Positions 17,840-27,910 of a DNA stretch of 64,000 bases are shown here, one piece after another (within the stretch, counting starts at the first letter, position 1; each line of letters starts with the position of its first letter). The stretch is from Arthrobacter sp042667405 (GTDB taxonomy: Bacteria; Actinomycetota; Actinomycetes; Actinomycetales; Micrococcaceae), in assembly GCF_042667405.1 (NCBI RefSeq), contig NZ_JBHVAL010000015.1:53280-117279 (forward strand). Direction: 5' to 3'. A program made the position numbers and the translations under genes. The notes under the pieces were generated by a model. It was not told where the DNA came from. It saw only the letters and a program-made list of their open reading frames with translations, and did not search any database.

Positions 17840-19912
17840 CTAGCCGGCCGGCCAGCCGGTGGCCGCCAGAAGGCGCTGCTCGAACATCGGGATCATGCTT
17901 TGCACGTATGTCTTGGTGAGGTGGTTGTCGTCCTTGTAGACGTAGACGTTGCCCACCACAGCCGGACATGCCCCTTGCTCACAGATGAAGTCGCTCATGT
18001 CCATCAGGTACAGGCGATCCACCTTGCCAACGTAATCATCCAAGGGCGAAGACTCAGCCAGGGACTCCTCCAACGGGGCATTGCAATCGGGTGAGTCCGG
18101 TCCCTTTTTCTGGACGCATTCGGGCATGTTGATGCTGAAGCGCGGGTTGTCGCGGATTCCCACGACGTCGATCCCCGCATCCGTGAACGGCTTGATGCCG
18201 TCAAGGTAGCCGGGCACCTCCGTCTCGAAAGGGGCATCCGCGTGCGTCAGTGAGGCGACCGTGAACACTGCGTCAGGCTTGTGTTCCATCACGTAGTTGG
18301 AACTGGCCTTGTTGAATTCATTGCACTCGTCCGTGCGTTCCGGAGATTCGGCCCCGAACCGGCAACTGCCTTTCAGCAGCGTCACCACTTCCCAGCCATG
18401 CTGCTTGGCGATGGGGCCAAGGGCAGCCATGTACTGCTGGGCATGCGAATCCCCCAGCACCACGATTTCCTTGGTGACGGTCTCGGGTTGGTCGTTCTGC
18501 AGGCAACCCTGCAGCAAGGGATCGCTGGGCACGTTGTCCCCCGTGCACAGTCCATCGATGTCGGCCCACTCGTCCTTCATGGCCCCCGGAGCCGGAATAA
18601 TCATGGCTTCCTGGGTCGGCTGCCCAGCGAATTCGGGCGACAACGCGGCGGCACCGGGCGTCAGTTCCTTGGGCTGGCCGGCGATCGCGGCATCTTCGGC
18701 CGCAATGACACCCTGCCAGACGGTCACGGGCATCGCCAGCAGGGCGCCGCAGGCGGCAATCACGACGGCGGCCCGCCAGGACCGCACGGCCGGCCACTCC
18801 CAGCGGCGCATGGGTTCCTCCACGAACCTGGTGGTGGCGACCGCAAGCAGCATGGACGCAGCCATGATGCCCAGTCCCTGGATCAGACCCGGAGTCGCCG
18901 TGCCGGTGACAAGGAGGAAGAACACCAGCACCGGCCAGTGCCACAGGTAGAGGGCATAGGAGTTGTTTCCCACAAGGACCAAGGGACGGGAGGCGAGGAA
19001 ACGGTCCGCACCGAACCGGCTGTTGCTTTGCCCCGCGACGATGACCGCCGCCGCAGCAAGGGTGGGCCAGAGCGCAATGAATCCCGGGAACGAGCGATCC
19101 ACCGTCAGCACCAGGCCGCAAGCGAGCATCGCGGTGATACCGGCCCAGCCAAGGAACACCCGCAGCCGGCGCCCGGGCTTCAGGTACGGCAGTGCAAGTG
19201 CCAGCAGGGAACCCAGCGCAAACTCCCACAGCCGGGCGCGGGTATCGAAGTAGGCATACTCCTGGTTGTTTGCGGTCTGGTCGATGGAAAACACCAAGGA
19301 CGCCAGAAAAACAACGCCAAATACGACAAACAGCAGGTTCCGGTGAGTCAGCGTTCTCCCCGGAATGAGATTGGCCAACCGCGGCTGCAGCAGGGCGACG
19401 GCGGCGAAGATCAGGGGCCACAGGATAAACACCTGGCCCTGGACGGACAACGACCAGAAATGTTGGAGCGGGCTGGCCCCGGGATGGTTTTGCGCGTAAT
19501 AGTCAACGGCGTTGTCCGCGAGCTGCCAATTCTGCTGGTAGAACAGGGATGCCCAGGCTTCGGCGAGGACATCCGGCCAGCGGCTCTGCGGTATGAAGGC
19601 CCAGGTAGCGGCCAGTACACCCAACAGAACCACGACGACGGCGGGCAACAGCCGCTTGAACACGTGGAGCCAGTGCCGCAACAGCTTCAACGGCGAACCG
19701 GCTTCGAGTTTCCTGGTGAACGATAACGTCAGCAGGAAGGCCGAGATGAGCAGGAAGACATCCACACCGCCGGACACCTTGCCAAGCCAGATATGGTAGG
19801 CCGCCACCATGAGCACCGCCAGGGCACGCAGGCCCTGGACTTCCGGACGGAAGCCGCGTTCCGGCGTCGTTCCTTGATGCGCGCTGTGCGCGACCGTGCT
19901 GGTGCTCATCAT
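17840..19912 (-). CDS. OafA/YrhL-type acyltransferase with C-terminal SGNH domain (copy 1)
   Basis: The 690-residue membrane protein begins with an acyltransferase-3 domain of about ten helices (residues ~25-390), with the conserved R...H pair in RALAVLMVAAYHIW and the motif NNSYALYLWHWPVL. An extracytoplasmic SGNH hydrolase-like domain follows, with block I GDSHAQQ near residue 487 and the Asp/His block DDNHLTKTY near 662. Such proteins transfer acetyl or other acyl groups across the membrane onto cell wall polysaccharides. The first ATG (19912) overlaps the TGA of the upstream paralogue (ATGA), so the pair is coupled. The acceptor is unknown. Confidence 0.92.
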   Translation of the reverse strand: MMSTSTVAHSAHQGTTPERGFRPEVQGLRALAVLMVAAYHIWLGKVSGGVDVFLLISAFLLTLSFTRKLEAGSPLKLLRHWLHVFKRLLPAVVVVLLGVLAATWAFIPQSRWPDVLAEAWASLFYQQNWQLADNAVDYYAQNHPGASPLQHFWSLSVQGQVFILWPLIFAAVALLQPRLANLIPGRTLTHRNLLFVVFGVVFLASLVFSIDQTANNQEYAYFDTRARLWEFALGSLLALALPYLKPGRRLRVFLGWAGITAMLACGLVLTVDRSFPGFIALWPTLAAAAVIVAGQSNSRFGADRFLASRPLVLVGNNSYALYLWHWPVLVFFLLVTGTATPGLIQGLGIMAASMLLAVATTRFVEEPMRRWEWPAVRSWRAAVVIAACGALLAMPVTVWQGVIAAEDAAIAGQPKELTPGAAALSPEFAGQPTQEAMIIPAPGAMKDEWADIDGLCTGDNVPSDPLLQGCLQNDQPETVTKEIVVLGDSHAQQYMAALGPIAKQHGWEVVTLLKGSCRFGAESPERTDECNEFNKASSNYVMEHKPDAVFTVASLTHADAPFETEVPGYLDGIKPFTDAGIDVVGIRDNPRFSINMPECVQKKGPDSPDCNAPLEESLAESSPLDDYVGKVDRLYLMDMSDFICEQGACPAVVGNVYVYKDDNHLTKTYVQSMIPMFEQRLLAATGWPAG

Positions 19913-21972
19913 TGTTGCCACCCCGTAGCGGCAAACCACCTCTCATCAAGCATGTCCGACATGCTCTTTACGTAGGTCTTGGTCAGGTGGTTGTCGTCCA
20001 GGTAGACGAAGGTATTGCCGATGATCGGCGGACAGTAGATACCGATGCAGATCAGGTCCGTCATGTCGATCAGGAAAAGGTCCTGGTACTTGCCCCTGAC
20101 TTCTTCCAAAGGGCTGGGATCGGCCAGGACGTCGGCTTTGAGTGGCCGGCAGTCCGGGCTGTCCACCCCCTTGTTGAGGGTGCAGTCCGTGAGGCTGTAG
20201 GTAAAGCGGGGGTTGTCCCGGATGGCAACAACCTGCGTCCCCCGCGCGGTGATCTCGGAGACGATTTCCTCGAAACCGCGGGTCAGTTTCTCGTCAGGCT
20301 CCGACGGTTCAGCCTTGGTTCCTACCGTGAAGACGGCGTCGGGTGCGTGCTCCTCAATGTGCCGGCGGACCTCCTGGTTGAACTCGTTGCATTCGGGCTC
20401 GACGTCAGGATCGTCGGTAGCGAAAGGACATGCACCGTACAGCAAGGCGTACAACTTCCAGTGGTGCTCCTCGGCCAACTGCCCCAGCGCGGCAAGCCAC
20501 TGTTGGGAATGCGAGTTCCCCACCACGAGCACGGTCTTGGTTGCATCGGAGCCGACGTCGTTTTGCTGGCAGTTGTCCTGGAGTAGCCGCGATTCCGGCT
20601 TGGTATCGCCCGAACAGCCGTCCGGCAGCTTTGCCCAGTCGCGGCCGATCCGTTCCGCGGTGGGTTGGGTGAGGGCGTTGGGGGCAATCTGGTTCACGTA
20701 GGTGGGCAGGAGGGACTTGGCACCGGGGTTGTCAAAGACCATCCGCGCCTGCGCGGCTTGTTCGTCCAGGTCCAGTTTGTACTGGAAGCCAAGCAGGGGT
20801 GCGGAGGCCACTGCCACGCACGCTGCAATGGCCACAACCGCACGACGACGCTTCATTTCAGGCCACTTCCACTGGCGGAAGGGCTTCTCGATGTACTTCG
20901 TGGTGAGGAAGGCCAACACCAGCGACAGGGAGATGATCGCCGTTCCGGAAAGCCAACCGGCATGATCCTTGCCGCTCCATGCGAGGGCGATGACCAGGAT
21001 GGGCCAGTGCCAGAGATACAGAGCGTAGGAGTTATCGCCCAAACGGACCAGGAACTTTGAACTCAGAATCCGGTCCACCCCGAAGCGGCTGCCAGTTTGG
21101 CCTGCCGCGATCACGGCGACTGCAGCAAGGGTGGGCCATAGTGCCACGAAGCCGGGGAAGGCGGTTTGAACCTGCAGCACAATGCCGCACGTGAGCATGG
21201 CGATGACGCCGATCCAGCCCATCAGTACCCGGATGGGCTTGGAGAAGTTCAAACCCGGCAGGATCAGGGCAAGCAATGTGCCCAAGGCGAATTCCCAAAG
21301 GCGGGCGAAGGTATCGAAGTAGGCCACCGCCTGGTTGGTGGCCGTGAAGATGATGGAGTAGATGAACGAGACCAGGAAGATGATTCCGAACACGTACACC
21401 AAAGTGGCGCGGTATCTCAGGGCGAAGCGCCGGCAGAGCACCGCAACGACCGCAAAGATGATCGGCCAGAGGATGAAGACCTGTCCCTGGATGGACAGCG
21501 ACCAGAAGTGCTGGACAGGGCTGGCCAGGCTGTGGTCCGTGGCGTAGTAGTCAACCGCGAGCTTCTGCAGCAGCCAGTTCTCGTAGTAGAACAACGACGC
21601 CCACGCCTGCTGGACAATCTCCGCCCATCGGGTCGGCGGCAGGAGAACAAAGGTGGCCGCCAAGGTCCCCAGAAGGACAACCACGACGGCGGGCAGCAGC
21701 CGCCTGAACAGGTGCAGCCAATGCCGCAGGAGGTCCATGGGACGGTTCTGTTTATAACGCCCCGTGAACTGCAACGTCATGAGGAACGCCGAGATGAGGA
21801 GGAAGACGTCCACCCCTCCTGAAACCCTGCCGATCCAGATGTGGTAGCTCACCACCATGAGGACGGCGAGGGACCTGAGTCCTTGGATTTCAGGGCGGAA
21901 CTTGGACTTTGCAACGGGACCTGAAGCCCGCCTGCTACGGTGGGCGGCGGGGGTCGACGTTGGGGTAGTCAC
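19909..21972 (-). CDS. OafA/YrhL-type acyltransferase with C-terminal SGNH domain (copy 2)
   Basis: This 687-residue paralogue of the following gene has the same layout: Arg/His acyltransferase core (RSLAVLMVVSYHIW), the segment GDNSYALYLWHWPIL, and an SGNH-like domain ending in DDNHLTKTY. Its block I reads VGNSHSQQ, so Asn replaces the Asp found in copy 1 while the presumed nucleophile Ser is kept. GTG 21972 was chosen because AAGGAA lies nine bases upstream; the longer frame adds a Cys-rich leader. The coupled tandem suggests two linked modifications of one polymer, or two acceptors, which is inference. It is the first gene of the pair and the promoter is expected in 21973-22191. Confidence 0.92.
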   Translation of the reverse strand: MTTPTSTPAAHRSRRASGPVAKSKFRPEIQGLRSLAVLMVVSYHIWIGRVSGGVDVFLLISAFLMTLQFTGRYKQNRPMDLLRHWLHLFRRLLPAVVVVLLGTLAATFVLLPPTRWAEIVQQAWASLFYYENWLLQKLAVDYYATDHSLASPVQHFWSLSIQGQVFILWPIIFAVVAVLCRRFALRYRATLVYVFGIIFLVSFIYSIIFTATNQAVAYFDTFARLWEFALGTLLALILPGLNFSKPIRVLMGWIGVIAMLTCGIVLQVQTAFPGFVALWPTLAAVAVIAAGQTGSRFGVDRILSSKFLVRLGDNSYALYLWHWPILVIALAWSGKDHAGWLSGTAIISLSLVLAFLTTKYIEKPFRQWKWPEMKRRRAVVAIAACVAVASAPLLGFQYKLDLDEQAAQARMVFDNPGAKSLLPTYVNQIAPNALTQPTAERIGRDWAKLPDGCSGDTKPESRLLQDNCQQNDVGSDATKTVLVVGNSHSQQWLAALGQLAEEHHWKLYALLYGACPFATDDPDVEPECNEFNQEVRRHIEEHAPDAVFTVGTKAEPSEPDEKLTRGFEEIVSEITARGTQVVAIRDNPRFTYSLTDCTLNKGVDSPDCRPLKADVLADPSPLEEVRGKYQDLFLIDMTDLICIGIYCPPIIGNTFVYLDDNHLTKTYVKSMSDMLDERWFAATGWQQ

Positions 21973-22022
21973 GTGAGGCAGTTCCTTAAAGCAAGTGGCA
22001 CAGCGGGTGGCACAAAGCATCC

Positions 22023-22056
22023 ATAATACGCGGTTTTGGCCCAATGCTCATGTCAA
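22023..22056 (-). promoter_or_regulatory. Possible promoter of the acyltransferase pair
   Basis: On the minus strand a perfect TTGACA (22051-22056) and a -10-like TATTAT (22023-22028) lie about 50-80 bases before the GTG start. The spacing of 22 bases is longer than usual, so the assignment is tentative. Confidence 0.3.
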
Positions 22057-22191
22057 TTTGGTTCCTTGAGGGGGCTTCCGAAGGTCAATTAGTCCACCTT
22101 CCGCTATGGATTTACCGTGCTGAACCTGTGCACCGCCTGTGGCTGGCAGAGTCAATGCGGCCGTGACATGGCAAAACAATCCTAAGGGATC

Positions 22192-23316
22192 TTACTCAAT
22201 GTGACCGGCGGGAATGTGACGCATCCCACGGAAAGTGGCGGCGGAAAGGCCGCTTCGAGCACCCATGACCTCGGCCAGGTAGCTGGCATCCTTGCCTACC
22301 CCGGGGAGCGTCGCTGAAGCGGCCGAGAACTGGAACTCGCGCCCCAGGACGTAAAGCCCCGGCATGGCATCCACTACTCCACGTTGGTGACCCGTTTCGG
22401 CAGAAACGGGCAACTCCACTCCGTACGCGTCCTCGTGGTATCCGGTGCACCACACCACGTTGGTTACAGCCATGGAGGTCCCGTCGTCGAGGACGGGAAA
22501 GCCCTCTACCACTCCGGATACCCTCGAAACCAGCTCCACGCCCGCTGCCCGTAGTTCTTTGGTCCGGGTCCGGATCAGGGGTGTAGCGGTGGCCCTGAAC
22601 CGAGGAGCAACTTTCCTACCGACTGGAGTCCCCAGCGTCAGCACGTGCAGGCCAAGGAACCGGATCACGGGAAGGACGAAGCGGGCAGCGGCCCGTCCGT
22701 GCCGGACCGGCAGTTCGCCCCCGGGCTTGCCGGCCACTGCGGTAGCGTGCGTCCGGCTGACCTCCAGCGCAATCTCCGCGCCGGAGTTGCCAAGACCTAC
22801 CACCAGCACCGGTCCTGGTTGGAGCTGATCGGGATTGCGATAATCCTTGGAGTGGAGTTGGCGAATTGAGGGATCAAGTCCGCCGGCAAAATCCGGGCGC
22901 TTGGAAATCCGGGAACCGCCCGTAGCTACTACGACGTTTCTTGCCTGCCACGAACGTTCCCCCGCGCTGACGACAAAGCCCTCCCCGACCTTCTGCACCT
23001 TATCCACCCGCGTCCCCAAAACGACGGGCAACCCCAGGGTTTCCGCATAGCCTTCGAGGTAGGCTGCCATCTCATCCTTGCTGGGAAATGCCAAACGGTC
23101 GCCGGGGAAAGGCTTACCTGGGAGGCCATCGTATTTCGCGGGGGTGAAGAGCCGCAGTGAATCCCACCTTTCCCGCCACGATTGCCCCGTGCGGGTATTT
23201 TCGTCCAGGATGACGAACCTGAGGCCCCGCTGGGCAAGGTGGAACCCCATCACGAGGCCTGACTGACCGCCGCCAATGACAACCGTGTCCAGCTCAGTGT
23301 GCTGTTGATATTCCAT
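22192..23316 (-). CDS. Flavin-dependent monooxygenase / NAD(P)-binding oxidoreductase
   Basis: The 374-residue protein has an N-terminal FAD-binding Rossmann motif (VVIGGGQSGLVMGFHLA) and a second NADPH-binding one near residue 175 (VVGLGNSGAEIALEV), the two-Rossmann plan of flavin-containing monooxygenases and CzcO-like oxidoreductases. GQSWRERWDSLRLFTP is a typical conserved substrate-region segment. ATG 23316 is chosen because GGAGGAGG lies nine bases upstream; the longer frame is rejected. Likely substrates are small organic molecules or metal/sulphur compounds, but none is indicated. It sits downstream of the LuxR-type regulator on the same strand, which may control it. Confidence 0.88.
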   Translation of the reverse strand: MEYQQHTELDTVVIGGGQSGLVMGFHLAQRGLRFVILDENTRTGQSWRERWDSLRLFTPAKYDGLPGKPFPGDRLAFPSKDEMAAYLEGYAETLGLPVVLGTRVDKVQKVGEGFVVSAGERSWQARNVVVATGGSRISKRPDFAGGLDPSIRQLHSKDYRNPDQLQPGPVLVVGLGNSGAEIALEVSRTHATAVAGKPGGELPVRHGRAAARFVLPVIRFLGLHVLTLGTPVGRKVAPRFRATATPLIRTRTKELRAAGVELVSRVSGVVEGFPVLDDGTSMAVTNVVWCTGYHEDAYGVELPVSAETGHQRGVVDAMPGLYVLGREFQFSAASATLPGVGKDASYLAEVMGARSGLSAATFRGMRHIPAGHIE

Positions 23317-23491
23317 GGCTGATGTCCTCCTCCGTAATTCAGCCTGTACTGATAGAGCCAAAGTACGGCTGCGGACCCTCCCGCCGCGTCGGGCAAATTA
23401 CCCATTTTGTACGGTTCACTGTTGGGCATTCATGCCCATGGGATAGCGGCGAGAGAGCGATCGCCCCAAACGGGTGGGACGTGAGAGATGG

Positions 23492-25126
23492 TCAACCGAT
23501 GAGGTGGTTTTCGAAGGCGTAGGAAGCGGCAGCCGTCCGGGAGCCGACACCGAGCTTTGCAAAGATGTTCCCTGCATGCCGGGCCACTGTCTTTTCGCTC
23601 AGGTACAACTGACGGGCAATGGCTTTGTTGGATTCGCCGGCAGCAATCAGGCGCAACACTTCCAGCTCGCGAGGAGTCAGCGCCGTTTTGACTTCTCCCC
23701 CACCGTTCCGAAGGGCCTGGACCTCGGCAATTGCCGGTGCCGCCCCCAGGTCGGCGAACTCCTCCAGTGCCGCCTCGAACTCCATAGCGGCCGAGTCCGC
23801 ATCCCCCAATGCGGCGCAAGCCCTGCCTGCGATGACGCGGGCACAAGCGGCCTTGAAGGGAGCTTCCAGGACATACCACTGACGCCACGCCTGCCGTGAT
23901 GCCCGCAATGCTGCGCCGGCATCACCCTCGGCAAGAAGCACCGCGGCTTCCGCCTGGCGCGCACCGGCGCTCTCCAGCAGCTGGCTGCCATCACGAAGAC
24001 CCGCAAGCAATTCCTCGACGGCGGCCCGGGCAGCGCCCGTCTCACCCACGGCCAATTCGATATCCACCAACGCCGGAAGGAGCCTGCGCCTGTTACCCGG
24101 GTCGGCCTCTGCTACTGCCCGCCTGATGCGGGCCTGCGCCTCGCTGTTCCGGCCAGTCAACAGACGAAGCAAAGCCATCCCCGGCTCGGGCTCAAAGCCG
24201 GTCTCCGCTGCTGTCCTGAATGCCCGTTCCGTCTCCTCGGCACGGCCCCGTAGCCGGAAGACTTCGCCTTCCTGGTACCACGCGCCGAACGTTGCATCGG
24301 GATCACCCTTCCTGATGCGCCCCTCGGCAGCACGTGCAACCTCCAGGGCCTGGTCCCAAGCGCCATGCAGGATCAGCAGCTCTGCCCGGTACGCCTGGCA
24401 TTGTGCGCCGAACATGACCATGTCAGGACGTTCCCCGCACCAACGTTCCAGGGCAGCGGTCCATTCCCGCGCTCGCCCCACGTCCTGGGCAAGGCGGCAA
24501 CTGCCCAGGACAGCGCAGTAGATGATCCCCGTGGGGATGGGAGAAACCTCGCCCGCCATGACCGAAACCATGAGCTCGTCCAGGGTGCGAAGACCTTCCT
24601 CCGGGTACCCCAGCGCCAGCCGGGATGTTCCAATACCCAGGCGGCCCATCGCTTGCAGGTCCTTTTCATTGAAGGACTCCCCCAGCTCGAACGCCCGGCA
24701 GAAGTTCACATAACCCGCCTCCGCGTCCCCGCCGCGCAGGGAGCCGAGGGCAACGGAAATAAGCAGGAACCCCACACCAGCAGTTGCGTGCTCCAGGCTT
24801 TCCGCCAGTCGGTTGGCCTTCCCGAGCCATCCACTCCCGCGGGCATGTTCACCTGCATCCAGCAAGAACATGATCAACCACGCCGCGCAGCGCAGGGCAC
24901 TGTCCGTATCTCCCACGGTCAGGTACTCGTTATGCGCCCGGGTGAGATATCCAATGGCCTCCTCATTATGTCCCAGAAGCATGGCGACGGAAGCCAGTAA
25001 CTCAATGTCCTGCGGAGGTAAGCCCCCGTCGTCGTCAGCGCGAACCAGGCACTCGAAAGCGGCGCTCCAGCGGTGCTCCGTGAAGGCCGATCGTCCCAGG
25101 TCCAAAGCTGTGGCAGGTACTGACAT
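23492..25126 (-). CDS. LuxR-family transcriptional regulator with TPR-like sensor region
   Basis: The 544-residue protein has a long helical-repeat region resembling tetratricopeptide repeats (residues ~1-470) and a C-terminal LuxR/FixJ helix-turn-helix (about 480-540). The helix-turn-helix is marked by LTPRELEVLRLIAAGESNKAIA and LSEKTVARHAGNIFAKLGV. There is no ATPase (MalT/LAL) domain and no receiver domain, so activity is presumably set by a ligand or partner bound to the helical repeats. Regulators of this shape often act on neighbouring oxidoreductase genes, and the flavin monooxygenase gene lies 175 bases downstream on the same strand. The start is an ATG at 25126. Confidence 0.9.
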   Translation of the reverse strand: MSVPATALDLGRSAFTEHRWSAAFECLVRADDDGGLPPQDIELLASVAMLLGHNEEAIGYLTRAHNEYLTVGDTDSALRCAAWLIMFLLDAGEHARGSGWLGKANRLAESLEHATAGVGFLLISVALGSLRGGDAEAGYVNFCRAFELGESFNEKDLQAMGRLGIGTSRLALGYPEEGLRTLDELMVSVMAGEVSPIPTGIIYCAVLGSCRLAQDVGRAREWTAALERWCGERPDMVMFGAQCQAYRAELLILHGAWDQALEVARAAEGRIRKGDPDATFGAWYQEGEVFRLRGRAEETERAFRTAAETGFEPEPGMALLRLLTGRNSEAQARIRRAVAEADPGNRRRLLPALVDIELAVGETGAARAAVEELLAGLRDGSQLLESAGARQAEAAVLLAEGDAGAALRASRQAWRQWYVLEAPFKAACARVIAGRACAALGDADSAAMEFEAALEEFADLGAAPAIAEVQALRNGGGEVKTALTPRELEVLRLIAAGESNKAIARQLYLSEKTVARHAGNIFAKLGVGSRTAAASYAFENHLIG

Positions 25127-25245
25127 GACTCACCTTGAGGCGGGCAGCGGCCCTGATGGTCCGCCCAAGCCGCCGTGTAAGCGTCAGGTTACCGCCGCCG
25201 TCGTACGCCAGCAATAGCAGCCCCGCGCCGGCGACAAGACAGCAA

Positions 25246-25279
25246 AAAGCCCCGGCCACTCAGCAGTGGCCGGGGCTTT
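25246..25279 (-). terminator. Terminator of groEL
   Basis: Perfect 15-base arms (25246-25260 and 25265-25279) with a four-base loop follow the groEL stop. The minus-strand stem ends in CTTT and runs into TTTGCTG. Confidence 0.85.
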
Positions 25280-25293
25280 CCAGGTCAGGCAGC

Positions 25294-26907
<1,614 letters not shown>

Positions 26908-26932
26908 GGTTGTGTCCTTTCGAGACAGAAAA

Positions 26933-26980
26933 CCCGCACCGCTGTCGGTCGGAATGATTCCAACGTGACGGCGGTGCGGG
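26933..26980 (-). other. Terminator-like hairpin between groES and groEL
   Basis: Ten-base arms (26933-26942 and 26971-26980) enclose 28 bases that include a second small stem (GGAATGATTCC at 26951-26961). On the minus strand the outer stem is followed by TTTT. It sits between groES and groEL and could act as an attenuator or RNA processing site that lowers groEL relative to groES. Confidence 0.5.
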
Positions 26981-26991
26981 GCTCCAGGAAG

Positions 26992-27288
26992 TTACTTTAC
27001 GACGATCGCGAGGACATCGCGGGCGGACAGGACGAGGTACTCGCTGCCACCGGTCTTGACTTCGGTTCCACCGTACTTGGAGTAGATGACGACGTCGCCG
27101 ACAGCTACGTCCACCGGTACGCGGTTGCCGTTGTCATCGAAGCGGCCGGGGCCGATTGCAACAACTTCGCCTTCCTGCGGCTTCTCCTGCGCGGAGTCCG
27201 GAATAACCAGGCCGGAAGCCGTGGTCTGCTCTGCTTCGAGCGGGCGAACAACAATACGATCCTCAAGAGGCTTAATCGAGACCGACAC
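26992..27288 (-). CDS. groES: Co-chaperonin GroES
   Basis: The 98-residue protein matches GroES in full: SIKPLEDRIVVRPLEAEQTTASGLVIPDSA, then the GPGR turn, then YSKYGGTEVK and the C-terminal strand LVLSARDVLAIVV. It caps the GroEL ring in an ATP-dependent cycle in the cytosol. GTG 27288 is the start because AAGGAG lies seven bases upstream and because homologues begin here; an upstream in-frame codon adds a basic leader that is unlikely. It is the first gene of the groES-groEL operon, under two CIRCE-type operators. Confidence 0.97.
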   Translation of the reverse strand: MSVSIKPLEDRIVVRPLEAEQTTASGLVIPDSAQEKPQEGEVVAIGPGRFDDNGNRVPVDVAVGDVVIYSKYGGTEVKTGGSEYLVLSARDVLAIVVK

Positions 27289-27383
27289 TCGGACTCTCCT
27301 TTTCATGAGCTGATTCATGGACTAAGAACTAGGGTGCCGTGGCGTACAACCGTCGTCGCGGTGCCGGTGGACGCCTGGCGGGA

Positions 27384-27410
27384 TTAGCACCCTCACGGGG
27401 AGAGTGCTAA
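27384..27410. promoter_or_regulatory. CIRCE operator 1 (HrcA site)
   Basis: TTAGCACCC (27384-27392), nine bases, then GAGTGCTAA (27402-27410) match the CIRCE consensus TTAGCACTC-N9-GAGTGCTAA with a single mismatch. It lies just downstream of the predicted -10 of groES, where bound HrcA would block transcription. Confidence 0.9.
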
Positions 27411-27414
27411 CTAG

Positions 27415-27444
27415 ACTCTATGTAAGGCGTTAGCACTCGGTCAA
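27415..27444 (-). promoter_or_regulatory. groES-groEL promoter
   Basis: On the minus strand TTGACC (27439-27444) and TAGAGT (27415-27420), 18 bases apart, resemble a vegetative promoter. The -35 lies in the spacer of CIRCE 2, and the -10 lies between the two CIRCE elements. Confidence 0.6.
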
Positions 27445-27456
27445 GGTGAGTGCCAG
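27430..27456. promoter_or_regulatory. CIRCE operator 2 (HrcA site)
   Basis: TTAGCACTC (27430-27438), nine bases, then GAGTGCCAG (27448-27456) match CIRCE with a perfect left arm and two mismatches in the right arm. It overlaps the predicted -35 of groES. Confidence 0.8.
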
Positions 27457-27480
27457 CATTTCGTCATGGGTGAACTGCGG

Positions 27481-27843
27481 TCACTGGTCCCTGAGGTCGT
27501 CCAGATCGTAGTCTTCGCCGTCGTCGTCCTCATCCAGCGCCGCGCTGCCGCGGTTCAGGTACAGGACCACCGCCGAGGCGACTGCAACGACGCCGGAAAT
27601 CACCAGCGCGATCACGCCGCCCAGGCGGGCGCCGCTGTAAAGATCGCGGATCTCGCGCGCCTCATCCGTAGGATCGCTGACGCTCTTGCCCGACACGGAA
27701 TAGGCTGCGGCATTGAAGGAGTCCAGCGCGAAAATAACAATCAGCAGGCCGACGCAGACTACCGCGATGACAGCGCCCGCAATCAGGGCAGGACGGGCGT
27801 ACACGGTGAGGCGGGAGGGCGGCGGGGCTGCGTTGTCTTCCAT
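27481..27843 (-). CDS. Small two-helix membrane protein with acidic tail
   Basis: The 120-residue protein has two hydrophobic segments (about residues 20-42 and 76-97) separated by a polar loop containing SVSGKSVSDPTDEARE. It ends in a strongly acidic tail (DEDDDGEDYDLDDLRDQ). Both termini are predicted cytoplasmic if the loop is outside. No family is recognised. It lies between groES and the methyltransferase gene, reading away from the latter, and its stop is about 25 bases from CIRCE 2. Confidence 0.75.
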   Translation of the reverse strand: MEDNAAPPPSRLTVYARPALIAGAVIAVVCVGLLIVIFALDSFNAAAYSVSGKSVSDPTDEAREIRDLYSGARLGGVIALVISGVVAVASAVVLYLNRGSAALDEDDDGEDYDLDDLRDQ

Positions 27844-27910
27844 GAAAACAACCCTATCCGGCTGATTCCACAGTCACACTGCCATGACGCGCGACGTTAG
27901 GCTTGTTCCC

